64,000 nt of DNA from Algibacter sp. L3A6. GTDB taxonomy: Bacteria > Bacteroidota > Bacteroidia > Flavobacteriales > Flavobacteriaceae. Location: contig NZ_CP047030.1 in assembly GCF_009796825.1 (NCBI RefSeq), positions 1,029,501 to 1,093,500 of the forward strand. The letters are read 5' to 3'. The stretch's first letter is position 1. Each line of letters starts with the position of its first letter. The position numbers and the translations under genes are program-made. The notes beneath the pieces were generated by a model. That model worked only from the letters and a program-made list of their open reading frames with translations, did no database searches and had not been told where the DNA came from. Shown piece after piece: positions 53,318 through 61,994 of this stretch.

Positions 53318-53995
53318 AAAGTTTTGTTCATTTTCGAATAACGTTTCATCAAAGCGATATAAAAAAGCCCCTCTTCTGGACTCCGACATATCTTTCTCTT
53401 CGAGCCTTACTAAATACTTCATTTGAGCGACCTTTCTACGGAAGTTTCTTTTATCTAATTCTTCATCTAAAATCCCCTCATAAAGCACTTGTAATTGTGG
53501 TAAAGTAAATTTTGGAGGTAATAAATTGAAGGCAATAGGAAAGTTTCTAACCCTACGACGCATTCTTTTAATGGCAATATCAACCATATCATTATGATCA
53601 AAAATAAGTTCAGGAACTTCGGTTATTGGAAACCATTGCGCATTGTACTTGCTAATTTTATCCTCGGTATAGCGTGATTTTAAAATCATGGCGCTATAGG
53701 TCGAAGATATAATACGATCGAACGAACAGCGATCGACCTTTCCGAAGGTTTTAATTTGCTCCATATAAATATCTTGCAAACCAGATAAATCGGATAGTAT
53801 CCTATTGGCAGCTTCGTCTAAATCTTCATCGAAGCCAACAAAACCGCCAATTAGAGACCATTTTCCCTTTTCGGGATTTTCTTTCTTTTTAATTAATAAC
53901 AATTCTAACTTGTTATCATTAAATCCGAAAATAATGCAATCTACTGCTACCTTAATTTGCTGAATGTTGTTGTTTATGCTATTCGATTCAATCAT
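53309..53995 (-). CDS. NrtR/AraR-like transcriptional regulator with degenerate Nudix domain
   Basis: A 228-residue protein. The N-terminal part (1-150) is Nudix-like: IKVAVDCIIFGFNDNKLELL, then GGFVGFDEDLDEAANRILSD. The canonical REUxEE core is replaced by RILSDL, so the catalytic Glu residues are missing, which is normal for regulators that use the domain as ligand sensor. The C-terminal part (about 155-228) is a winged helix with FTLPQLQVLYEGILDEELDKR NFRRKV spread over two helices. The best-known Bacteroidota member, AraR of Bacteroides thetaiotaomicron, binds arabinose and controls pentose genes. Transaldolase and transketolase lie upstream and a sugar symporter downstream. Confidence 0.85.
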   Translation of the reverse strand: MIESNSINNNIQQIKVAVDCIIFGFNDNKLELLLIKKKENPEKGKWSLIGGFVGFDEDLDEAANRILSDLSGLQDIYMEQIKTFGKVDRCSFDRIISSTYSAMILKSRYTEDKISKYNAQWFPITEVPELIFDHNDMVDIAIKRMRRRVRNFPIAFNLLPPKFTLPQLQVLYEGILDEELDKRNFRRKVAQMKYLVRLEEKDMSESRRGAFLYRFDETLFENEQNFNL

Positions 53996-54035
53996 TCAGT
54001 TAAAAGTAAAAATTCAACAAATTAGTATACAGTTA

Positions 54036-54692
54036 TTATTGATTTCCTTTATTATAATCTTCTAAAAACTTAGCTAAACCACTATCAGTTAAAGGGTGTT
54101 TTAACAAACCTGTAATTGAAGATAAAGGTCCTGTCATAACATCCGAACCTAATTTAGCACAGTTAATTACGTGCATAGTGTGGCGTATAGAAGCTGCTAA
54201 TATTTGAGTTTGAAAACCGTAGTTATCATAAATCATTCTAATTTCATCGATAAGGTTTAAACCATCTGTAGAAATATCGTCTAAACGACCTAAGAAAGGA
54301 GATACGTAAGTTGCTCCAGCTTTTGCTGCTAATAAGGCTTGCCCTGCAGAAAATACTAAAGTTACATTAGTTCTAATACCTTTATCAGAGAAATACTTAC
54401 AAGCTTTTACACCATCAGCAATCATAGGTAATTTCACTACAATTTGTGGGTGTAAAGCTGCTAAAGCTTCACCTTCTTTTACCATACCATCAAAATCGGT
54501 AGAAATTACCTCAGCAGAAACATCGCCATCTACTAAATCACATATTTTTTGGTAGTGCGCTAAAATATTTTCAGAACCAGTGATTCCTTCTTTCGCCATT
54601 AATGACGGGTTTGTTGTTACACCATCTAAAACGCCTAAAGCTTGTGCTTCTGCAATTTCACCTAGGTTTGCTGTGTCAATAAAAAATTTCAT
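54036..54692 (-). CDS. fsa: Transaldolase / fructose-6-phosphate aldolase type
   Basis: A 218-residue class I aldolase of the short transaldolase group. Start MKFFIDTANLGEIAEAQALG and the sequence GVTTNPSLMAKEG, VKLPMIADGVKACK (Schiff-base Lys) and NVTLVFSAGQALLAAKAGA are diagnostic. Residues further on (YVSPFLGRLDD) match. True transaldolase and F6P aldolase activity cannot be separated by eye at this level; context with transketolase suggests transaldolase in the non-oxidative pentose phosphate pathway. ATG 54692 is used in place of the in-frame 54731. Confidence 0.92.
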   Translation of the reverse strand: MKFFIDTANLGEIAEAQALGVLDGVTTNPSLMAKEGITGSENILAHYQKICDLVDGDVSAEVISTDFDGMVKEGEALAALHPQIVVKLPMIADGVKACKYFSDKGIRTNVTLVFSAGQALLAAKAGATYVSPFLGRLDDISTDGLNLIDEIRMIYDNYGFQTQILAASIRHTMHVINCAKLGSDVMTGPLSSITGLLKHPLTDSGLAKFLEDYNKGNQ

Positions 54693-54780
54693 ATTGTTAG
54701 TTGTTATTGTTTTATTAATTGAATATGCCACACCTAAAACACAGATAAACTATAGCTTTAGGTGCAGTATATTTTAATTT

Positions 54781-56817
54781 TTAAACTGTTTTTAAATACT
54801 CTAATACTTGGTTGCTTACTTTTTCACCAGTAAAACCAAATTTCTCATCTAGTACAGATGCTGGTGCAGAGTAACCGAAGTGCTCTAAACCAAATACTTT
54901 ACCATTAGCTCCAACTAAACCTTCTAAGTTTACAGGTAAACCAGCTGTTAAACCAAATAATGGTGTGTTAGCAGGAATTACAGAGTTTTGGTATGCTTTA
55001 GATTGTAATCTAAAAACACCTTCTGAAATTACCGAAGCAATATTGACTTTTAAGTTGTTTTGAGATTCTAATATTTCGGCTGCTGCAAATAAAGTAGCAA
55101 CTTCAGATCCGTTTGCGATTAAAACCACATCTGGATTTTCAACTTCTTTTACTAAATAACCACCTTTTTCAGAAGCTAAAGCCTCTTCATATCTTGAAGA
55201 CCCTTCAGGTTCGATATCTTTAATACCTTGACGAGAAAGTATTAAACCTGTTGGTGTGTTTTTATTTTCTAAAGCCATTTTCCAAGCGACACTAGTTTCT
55301 GCAGAATCTGCAGGACGTAATGCTAAGAAACTTGGGTTTCCGCTATGGTTCTTTAATTTTTCTAATAAACGAATTTGAGCTTCTTGCTCAACTGGTTGGT
55401 GTGTTGGCCCATCTTCACCTACTCTAAAAGCATCGTGAGTCCAAACATATTTCACACCTAATTCTTGAATACCACTTAAACGAATAGCTGGTTTCATATA
55501 ATCTGAAAACACAAAGAATGTTGCTACAACCGGAATAATTCCGCCGTGAAGCGCAATACCATTTGCTATACAAGCCATTGTTAACTCAGCAACACCTGCT
55601 TGTAAGAACGACCCTGTAAAATCACCTTTTTTAAGAGCGTGTGTTTTCTTTAAGAATCCGTCAGTTTTATCAGAGTTTGATAAATCGGCAGAAGAAACAA
55701 TCATGTTTTCTACATTTTCGGCTAAGTAACCTAAAATACCAGAAGATGCTGCTCTTGTTGCTAAACCTGCTTTATGTTCTACTGAAGCGAAATCTAATTC
55801 TGGTAACTCACCAGAAAGGAAGAAATCTAATTTTGTAGCTAAAGCTTCGTTTGCTATCCTCCAAGTTGCTATTTCTGCTTTCTTTTCAGCAGCTTTTGCT
55901 GTTTTTTCTGCAACTAAGTTTTTATAAAATTCTTGAACGTCATCGAAAATATCGAAAGGACTTTCAGTATTTGCACCTAAATTAGCTAAGGTTTTTGCGT
56001 AATCTGCTCCGGTAGCTCCAATAGGCTGTCCGTGTAATTCACAATGTCCTTCAAACATGCTACCATCTGCAGTAACACAACCTTTACCCATTATTGTTTT
56101 ACCAATAATTAATGTTGGTTTTTCAGTTTGGATATTAGCATCTGTTAATGCTTTTCTTATTTCATCATGGTTATGGCCATCAATAGTTACTACATTCCAA
56201 CCCCAAGCTTCATACTTCATTGCGGTATCTTCTGTAGTTACCTCATCTGTAGGTGTAGATAATTGAATATCGTTAGAATCGAAAAACATAATAAAGTTAC
56301 TCAACCCTAAATGCCCAGCAATACGCCCAGCACCTTGAGAAATTTCTTCTTGAATACCTCCATCAGAAATAAAACCATATATTTTATGATTCATCCAATC
56401 TCCAAAACGTGCTTCTAAAAACTTAGCTGCAATTGCTGCTCCCACACCCATAGTGTGCCCTTGACCTAATGGTCCAGACGTATTTTCAATACCACGTTTT
56501 ACATCAACTTCTGGGTGACCTGGCGTAATAGAACCCCATTGTCTGAAATTAGCAACATCATCCTTTGCATAGTTACCTAACAGGTAATATTGTGCATACA
56601 TTAAGGTTGATAAGTGACCAGCATCCATGAAAAAACGATCTCTAAACGCCCATTCCATATCTGTTGGATCATAATTAAAGAACTCTGAATACAGGATGTG
56701 CATAAAATCTCCTCCACCCATTGGACCACCTGGATGACCTGATTTCGCTTTTTCTACCATTGCTACAGCTAATGCTCTAATATTATCTGCTGCTCGTTGA
56801 TCAATTTGTTTGTTCAT
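54781..56817 (-). CDS. tkt: Transketolase
   Basis: A 678-residue thiamine-diphosphate enzyme moving two-carbon units among pentose-phosphate sugars. The start MNKQIDQRAADNIRALAVAM, the substrate loop KSGHPGGPMGGGDFMH, the TPP motif around GDGG...(FISDGGIQEEISQGAGRIAG), and the pyrimidine-binding EDGPTHQPVEQEAQIRLLE are all intact. ATG 56817 is chosen: an exact -7 box TACATTTG lies at 56906-56913 on this strand, so transcription begins near 56900, which excludes the in-frame start at 56901. fsa follows 88 bases downstream. Confidence 0.95.
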   Translation of the reverse strand: MNKQIDQRAADNIRALAVAMVEKAKSGHPGGPMGGGDFMHILYSEFFNYDPTDMEWAFRDRFFMDAGHLSTLMYAQYYLLGNYAKDDVANFRQWGSITPGHPEVDVKRGIENTSGPLGQGHTMGVGAAIAAKFLEARFGDWMNHKIYGFISDGGIQEEISQGAGRIAGHLGLSNFIMFFDSNDIQLSTPTDEVTTEDTAMKYEAWGWNVVTIDGHNHDEIRKALTDANIQTEKPTLIIGKTIMGKGCVTADGSMFEGHCELHGQPIGATGADYAKTLANLGANTESPFDIFDDVQEFYKNLVAEKTAKAAEKKAEIATWRIANEALATKLDFFLSGELPELDFASVEHKAGLATRAASSGILGYLAENVENMIVSSADLSNSDKTDGFLKKTHALKKGDFTGSFLQAGVAELTMACIANGIALHGGIIPVVATFFVFSDYMKPAIRLSGIQELGVKYVWTHDAFRVGEDGPTHQPVEQEAQIRLLEKLKNHSGNPSFLALRPADSAETSVAWKMALENKNTPTGLILSRQGIKDIEPEGSSRYEEALASEKGGYLVKEVENPDVVLIANGSEVATLFAAAEILESQNNLKVNIASVISEGVFRLQSKAYQNSVIPANTPLFGLTAGLPVNLEGLVGANGKVFGLEHFGYSAPASVLDEKFGFTGEKVSNQVLEYLKTV

Positions 56818-57300
56818 TTTAAATTTATGGTTAATTTTTAATAACTCTAACTTTAATAGATTCACTATTTCAAAACAATTAAAACCGTTATAAAATAGCA
56901 TGATGCAAATGTAGTAATTAAAATATAATTAAGTGTCGGTAAAACACTTAATTATTAAAACACTAAATTTTGCGCCGTAAAAATACATCTAATTAAACGA
57001 TAGGCATAATAAACATGTAACGTTTTATACAACAAATGAAGCTTTTTGTTAATAATTTTAGTTTTAAATTGAATAATTAAAAGATAATTTGCCTTATTAT
57101 TTTTATTTCACAGAAATACCGTCTTATAAACGTGAAATTTTTAATTGAACCAAAAAAGGAAAATTTAAGATGAAGCGCTCTAATATTTAACCTTATTCCG
57201 AAGAGTTTGCAACATCACAAATTTCAACACATCGAATTTGTAATACAATACGGTTTTATTTTGAAGCCATAAAAACCGCAATACTAAACTATTAAACACA
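56818..57300. other. Intergenic region upstream of transketolase
   Basis: About 480 bases without a gene. The transketolase -7 box TACATTTG is at 56906-56913 on the minus strand, leaving an mRNA leader of about 83 bases. Beyond 56950 it is AT-rich, and I see no further promoter, repeat or reading frame that I would defend. Confidence 0.5.
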
Positions 57301-57333
57301 AAAAAGCCGACTAAAAATTAGTCGGCTTTTTTT
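57301..57333 (-). terminator. Terminator of tRNA-Leu(TAG)
   Basis: Perfect arms AAAAAGCCGACTAA and TTAGTCGGCTTTTT flank a five-base loop. It has a T-run on either strand, directly after the tRNA 3' end on the minus strand. Confidence 0.85.
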
Positions 57334-57340
57334 GTTACTG

Positions 57341-57422
57341 TGCGGGCGGGGAGACTCGAACTCCCACACCGTGAGGCACTAGATCCTAAGTCTAGCGTGT
57401 CTACCAATTCCACCACGCCCGC
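57341..57422 (-). tRNA. tRNA-Leu (anticodon TAG)
   Basis: An 82-base class II tRNA on the minus strand. The acceptor GCGGGCG pairs with CGCCCGC, the D arm is GGTGGAATTGGTAGACAC, the anticodon stem is CTAGA/TCTAG with loop CTTAGGA (anticodon TAG), then a variable arm and the T loop GTTCGAGTC. CCA is not encoded. Confidence 0.96.
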
Positions 57423-57432
57423 TTAAGGACTG

Positions 57433-57462
57433 CAAATATAAACAAGATTTTCAAATTGCAAA
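57433..57462 (-). promoter_or_regulatory. Promoter of tRNA-Leu(TAG)
   Basis: On the minus strand TTTG is followed after 18 bases by TATATTTG, the same layout as the tRNA-Gly promoter at 9737-9766. Transcription would start about five bases before the tRNA. Confidence 0.72.
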
Positions 57463-57525
57463 CTTCTTTGCACAAAAAAACATTCTTTTTTTTATACTTT
57501 TGATAAAATAAAGAAAAACAAGCCC

Positions 57526-58914
57526 ATGAACAGTATTCAAAACTACATATTAGAGCACAAAAATAGATTTTTAAACGAACTCATCGAGCTTCTTAAAATT
57601 CCATCCATTAGTGCGGACTCCGCATACAAAAACGATGTATTAAAAACAGCCGATGCTGTAAAATTAAGACTAGAACAAGCAGGATGCGATAGCGTAGAAA
57701 TTTGCGAGACAGATGGCTATCCTATTGTTTACGGACAAAAAATAATAGACAAAAACCTGCCAACTGTACTTGTTTATGGACATTACGATGTACAACCGCC
57801 AGACCCAATAAATCTTTGGGATTCACCACCATTTGAGCCCGTAATTAAAACAACAGAAAAACATCCCGACGGTGCTATTTTTGCACGTGGTGCTTGTGAC
57901 GATAAAGGCCAAATGTACATGCATGTAAAAGCCATGGAATTTATGACCTCTACGAACCAACTACCATGCAACGTAAAATTCATGATAGAAGGCGAAGAAG
58001 AAGTTGGCAGCGCTAACCTAGCTACCTTTGTAAAAAACAACCACGATAAACTTAAAAACGACGTTATTCTAATTTCCGACACCGGAATGATTGCCAACGA
58101 TGTTCCTTCTATTACCACAGGTTTACGAGGCTTAAGTTACGTAGAGGTTGAAGTTACAGGTCCGAATCGCGATTTACACTCCGGACTTTACGGTGGCGCA
58201 GTAGCCAACCCAATAAACGTGCTAACAAAAATGATTGCTTCATTACACGACGAAGATAATCAAATCACCATTCCTGGTTTTTACGATAACGTAGAAGATC
58301 TCTCTATAGAAGAGCGCGCCCAAATGGCAAAAGCTCCTTTCAGTTTAGAAAATTACAAAAAAGCATTAGATATTAACGCCGTTTATGGAGAAACCGGCTA
58401 TACTACAAACGAGCGCAACGCCATTCGCCCAACACTAGATGTTAACGGTATTTGGGGAGGTTACACTGGCGAAGGTGCAAAAACAGTTATCGCTAGTAAA
58501 GCATACGCAAAAATATCTATGCGCTTAGTACCAAACCAAGACTGGGAAAATATCACCCAACTTTTCAAAACCCATTTCGAAAGTATTGCACCCCAAGGCG
58601 TAACCGTAAAGGTCACACCACATCACGGTGGCCAAGGCTACGTAACACCAATAGACAGCATAGGTTATAAAGCTGCAAGCCATGCTTACCAAGACACTTT
58701 CGGAAAAACACCAATACCACAACGTAGTGGCGGTAGCATACCAATTGTAGCGCTATTCGAACAAGAATTAAAAAGCAAAACCATACTCATGGGCTTTGGT
58801 TTAGACAGCGATGCCATACACTCACCAAACGAACATTTCGGAGTTTGGAATTACCTGAAAGGCATCGAAACCATTCCGTTATTTTATAAATATTTCACCG
58901 AGTTTTCAAAATAA
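57526..58914 (+). CDS. M20-family dipeptidase
   Basis: A 462-residue metallopeptidase of clan MH, subfamily of carnosine dipeptidase/PepV-type dipeptidases. Zinc ligands are visible in order: His in LVYGHYDVQPPDP, Asp in ARGACDDKGQMYMH, the catalytic/metal Glu pair in MIEGEEEVGSANLA, Asp in ISDTGM and His near the end in AIHSPNEHFG. It lacks a signal peptide, so it acts on cytoplasmic dipeptides. A -7 box TACTTTTG lies at 57495-57502. Confidence 0.92.
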   Translation: MNSIQNYILEHKNRFLNELIELLKIPSISADSAYKNDVLKTADAVKLRLEQAGCDSVEICETDGYPIVYGQKIIDKNLPTVLVYGHYDVQPPDPINLWDSPPFEPVIKTTEKHPDGAIFARGACDDKGQMYMHVKAMEFMTSTNQLPCNVKFMIEGEEEVGSANLATFVKNNHDKLKNDVILISDTGMIANDVPSITTGLRGLSYVEVEVTGPNRDLHSGLYGGAVANPINVLTKMIASLHDEDNQITIPGFYDNVEDLSIEERAQMAKAPFSLENYKKALDINAVYGETGYTTNERNAIRPTLDVNGIWGGYTGEGAKTVIASKAYAKISMRLVPNQDWENITQLFKTHFESIAPQGVTVKVTPHHGGQGYVTPIDSIGYKAASHAYQDTFGKTPIPQRSGGSIPIVALFEQELKSKTILMGFGLDSDAIHSPNEHFGVWNYLKGIETIPLFYKYFTEFSK

Positions 58915-58921
58915 ATTCTTT

Positions 58922-59030
58922 GGGCGTTACCATAAGCTCGCTTTTATGGCGAGCTTATGGTCGGGCTTTCACTACTCGCTCCCTCCTAAGGTCGGGGAGC
59001 TTAAACAAACCGTTCAATCCCTAACGCAAC
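58922..59030 (-). repeat. Structured flavobacterial repeat, copy 2 (possible ncRNA)
   Basis: Read on the minus strand it carries the same blocks as copy 1: GCGTTAGGGATTGAACG, TGTTTAAGCTC, GCGAGTAGTGAAAGCCCGACC and, at the end, AACGCC. The outer GCGTT and AACGC pair. The inner hairpins are replaced: GCTCCC with GGGAGC, and a perfect 12-base-pair hairpin (CCATAAGCTCGC with GCGAGCTTATGG, 58930-58960). Conserved blocks with changed but still paired hairpins suggest selection on structure. Confidence 0.7.
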
Positions 59031-59082
59031 CAATCCGCTAACTTCAATTAGCAACTTAAAATAAGTGCTTACTTGTACAACA

Positions 59083-59949
59083 ATGAAAAACCAACACAAC
59101 AATCACTTATTTCTACTCGCATTAGCCACACTACTTATAAGCACATCAGGAACACTTGGTAAATTTATAGATTTACCAACACCTGTAATTATATGGGGTC
59201 GCAGTGCTATAGCATCCATCTTTCTTTTCGCTTACTGTCGATTTAAAAAATTCAGCATTAAAATAAAATCAAAAAAAGATGCTCCAACTATCATTCTAGG
59301 CGCCGTACTTTTAGCAACACATTGGATTACCTATTTTCATGCCCTAAAACTATCCAACGTCGCCATAGGTATGCTCGCCATGTTTACCTTTCCAGTCATA
59401 ACCGCATTACTAGAACCCTTTTTCACCAAATCGAAATTAAACCCCATACATATACTATTAGGGTTTATGGTTTTACTCGGCGTTTATATACTAGCACCAG
59501 ATTTAAACCTAGAAAACACCCATTTAAAAGGTATACTTTACGGTATATTTTCGGCTTTATGCTACGCCTTACGAAACTTGATTTTGAAAGGCCATGTAAA
59601 CAATTATAATGGCACCGTCCTCATGACACAGCAAGCCATAATAGTTGCTATTATACTCATACCCGTTATGTTCACCATGAACCTTGGTAATATGCAAACC
59701 CAATTTCCATACCTCATTATTTTAGGCTTAGTAACAACAGCTATTGGTCATTCACTTTTTATTGGTAGCTTGAAACATTTTTCAGTAAGTACCGCAAGTA
59801 TCATTGGTAGCGCACAACCTATATGTGGTATTATTATCGCCTTTTTCTTTTTAAACGAGATACCTACCATAAATACTTTTATTGGTGGCGCCTTAATTTT
59901 GGCTACAGTTGTTATCGAAAGTATTCGATCTAGAAAGGCTAATTCTTAA
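59083..59949 (+). CDS. DMT-superfamily EamA transporter
   Basis: A 288-residue membrane protein with ten hydrophobic helices in two EamA repeats (LLALATLLISTSGTLGKFID and the second half from LKGILYGIFSALCYALRNLI). Features such as WGRSAIASIFLFAYCR and GHSLFIGSLKHFSVSTASII(G) are typical of the 10-TMS drug/metabolite exporter group. The substrate is unknown. ATG 59083 is used because the codon at 59065 is GTG and the N-terminal residues before 59083 are not hydrophobic. Confidence 0.87.
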   Translation: MKNQHNNHLFLLALATLLISTSGTLGKFIDLPTPVIIWGRSAIASIFLFAYCRFKKFSIKIKSKKDAPTIILGAVLLATHWITYFHALKLSNVAIGMLAMFTFPVITALLEPFFTKSKLNPIHILLGFMVLLGVYILAPDLNLENTHLKGILYGIFSALCYALRNLILKGHVNNYNGTVLMTQQAIIVAIILIPVMFTMNLGNMQTQFPYLIILGLVTTAIGHSLFIGSLKHFSVSTASIIGSAQPICGIIIAFFFLNEIPTINTFIGGALILATVVIESIRSRKANS

Positions 59950-60048
59950 TAAAATAGCACACTTTATCAGTCCATAGTGCTTGTTTTCTTAAAAATTGTA
60001 TTTTTGGTGTTCATCACTTTTAAACAAAGTGCCTCTTTACAGCTCTCA

Positions 60049-60654
60049 ATGCAGGATTATAGCCAAACCGAATTACTCAACTTTGAAAACCTAAAATCGG
60101 GTAACGAGAAGGCTTTTGAGTATTTCTTTAATAAATATTATAGTCATATTTTAGGGTTTTGCATTCAATTTATTTACGACAAACCCCAATCTTCGGGCAT
60201 AACTCAAGATGCCTTTTTAAACCTATGGCTCAATAAAGGTAAAATTGAAAAAGTTAGTGGCGTAGAATCTTTTTTATACACCTATGCCAAATCTAAATGC
60301 TTAAACGCTATTAGACACAACCAGGTTAAAGAACGATATAAGAGTAAAACATTAAATGAAAAAGAGCGAGAATTAGATTTCGATATTTTAAATTCTATAA
60401 ATTTCGACACCCTAGCTTTATCGGAATTAGAAGACTTAATCTCAAAATCTATTGAAAACCTACCTGAAAAAACAAAGGTGATATTCTTAAAAAAACGCTT
60501 CGAAAACAAAAAAAACCAAGATATAGCCAACGAATTAAACGTGACTATAAAAACGGTTGAAGCACATATGACCAAGGCTTTAAAAATTTTACGCCAAAAT
60601 TTATCCGATTACCTTCCTCTAGTTCTTATTACGCTTATCCTATCTAAACACTAA
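60049..60654 (+). CDS. FecI-like ECF sigma factor
   Basis: A 201-residue sigma factor of the Bacteroidota ECF group that pairs with FecR. Region 2: LKSGNEKAFEYFFNKYYSHI, SGITQDAFLNLWLN, SFLYTYAKSKCLNAIRH. Region 4: LPEKTKVIFLKKRFENKKNQ, DIANELNVTIKTVEAHMTKA. A C-terminal hydrophobic tail (LPLVLITLILS) is common in this group. ATG 60049 is used; the codon at 59977 is GTG and a -7 box TATTTTTG lies at 59999-60006. fecR begins about 220 bases downstream. Confidence 0.9.
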   Translation: MQDYSQTELLNFENLKSGNEKAFEYFFNKYYSHILGFCIQFIYDKPQSSGITQDAFLNLWLNKGKIEKVSGVESFLYTYAKSKCLNAIRHNQVKERYKSKTLNEKERELDFDILNSINFDTLALSELEDLISKSIENLPEKTKVIFLKKRFENKKNQDIANELNVTIKTVEAHMTKALKILRQNLSDYLPLVLITLILSKH

Positions 60655-60761
60655 AAAAACTAGTATTCCGCTTTAAGCGAAATCACATTTACTTCCTTTT
60701 AAAACATCTAAATATTTATCTATCTACCATCCGGTAAAGTCAATAATTATTATACTTTTGT

Positions 60762-60784
60762 AATTATTTTTAATAAGTCTAAAT
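60762..60784. promoter_or_regulatory. Possible Fur-like site upstream of fecR
   Basis: TTATT, five variable bases, then TAAGTCTAAATAA. It matches the element at 45246-45268 before the siderophore receptor at both conserved blocks. An exact -7 box TACTTTTG (60751-60758) ends three bases before it. Confidence 0.5.
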
Positions 60785-60875
60785 AAGAATAATTTTATTT
60801 TATAGGGTTTTTAAATATTGGCGTGTACTCATTATTGTAGCACCAACTAAAAAAACCAAATAAAATTAGCATATC

Positions 60876-61991
60876 ATGATTTCGAATTTAATAACTAAAT
60901 ATTTAAATGGCGATGCCACTGAAAAAGAAGTTGAATTAATTTTTGAGTGGATTGATGCGTCCGAAAATAATAAAAAGGAATTTATAGCCTTAAAAAAAGC
61001 ATGGGCATTAACCGAAGTTTCTAACACAAACAAAGACATTGCATGGAAAGCAATTCAGAAAAACATATCAAAAACAAAACCTTCTAAATATAAAACGTGG
61101 ATTAAATATGCTGCCATTTTGGTTCTGTTCATTTCGATTGGACGATTAGCATGGATCAACAATAATCAAGATCAAAATCTAGAACAAAACAATACTATTG
61201 TTTTAGAAATTGAAGGCAACAATATCCAACTAGATTCCTTAATACAGCATGTTACAAATCAATCTGGAGAAGTTATTGCTGAACAAAATAATAACGAAAT
61301 TATATACAAAACATCAAAAACATCCGCTCCTATCGAGTATCACACTTTAAATATTCCGTTAGGTAAAACATTTAAAGTCACATTATCCGATGGCACAAAA
61401 GTGTACTTAAACTCCGGAACTACCTTTAAATACCCAAAACAATTTAGTAACAACAGTAACCGCTTAGTGTATTTAACTGGTGAAGCTTTTTTTGAAGTTA
61501 AAGAAGACAAGGCAAACCCTTTTGTAGTTAACATAAACGATATAGCAGTAAAAGTTTTAGGCACTAAATTTAATGTAAATGCTTATCCAGAAAACTCAAA
61601 AACCTCATGTGTTTTAGTAGAAGGATCGGTGCAAGTTTACAATCTAAACAACAGTAATAACAACGCGTTAATAACACCTAACCATAAAGCAACATGGAAC
61701 CCAGCATCTAAGGTTTTTAACTTAAAACAAGTAAACACAGATTTGTATACCGCTTGGATACATGGAGAAATTATTCTTGATTCAGCACATTTTAGCTCTT
61801 TTTCCAAAAAGTTAGAACGCGCTTTTAATGTAAAAATAATTAATAATAACAGCTTACTAGAAGCTCAAGAATTTAGCGGAACAATAAACTTCAAAACATC
61901 GAGCCTAGCCGACATATTGGATTTACTAAAGTTCGATACTTATTTTGAATACAGCATTGAAGACAACCAAATAATAATTAGCAACAATTAA
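60876..61991 (+). CDS. FecR-family anti-sigma/signalling protein
   Basis: A 371-residue inner-membrane protein. The cytoplasmic N-terminus (about 1-75, LITKYLNGDATEKEVELIFE and WIDASENNKKEFIAL) binds sigma factor, one helix (WIKYAAILVLFISIGRLAWI, about 74-93) crosses the membrane, and the periplasmic FecR domain (about 150-260: LNIPLGKTFKVTLSDGTKVYLNSG, LTGEAFFEVKEDKANPFVV) plus a C-terminal STN-like DUF4974 part (AHFSSFSKKLERAFNVKI) follow. It relays a signal from the SusC-type transporter that starts four bases after its stop to the FecI-like sigma factor at 60049. Confidence 0.9.
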   Translation: MISNLITKYLNGDATEKEVELIFEWIDASENNKKEFIALKKAWALTEVSNTNKDIAWKAIQKNISKTKPSKYKTWIKYAAILVLFISIGRLAWINNNQDQNLEQNNTIVLEIEGNNIQLDSLIQHVTNQSGEVIAEQNNNEIIYKTSKTSAPIEYHTLNIPLGKTFKVTLSDGTKVYLNSGTTFKYPKQFSNNSNRLVYLTGEAFFEVKEDKANPFVVNINDIAVKVLGTKFNVNAYPENSKTSCVLVEGSVQVYNLNNSNNNALITPNHKATWNPASKVFNLKQVNTDLYTAWIHGEIILDSAHFSSFSKKLERAFNVKIINNNSLLEAQEFSGTINFKTSSLADILDLLKFDTYFEYSIEDNQIIISNN

Positions 61992-61994
61992 TAG

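Noticed and set aside
54728..54776. Hairpin CACCTAAA ... TTTAGGTG between tkt and fsa as a terminator.
   Set aside because: Loop too long and no T-run on the minus strand; the genes are probably co-transcribed.
56818..56901. Extended transketolase start at 56901.
   Set aside because: The -7 box at 56906-56913 places transcription start at about 56900, and the added residues do not resemble transketolase.
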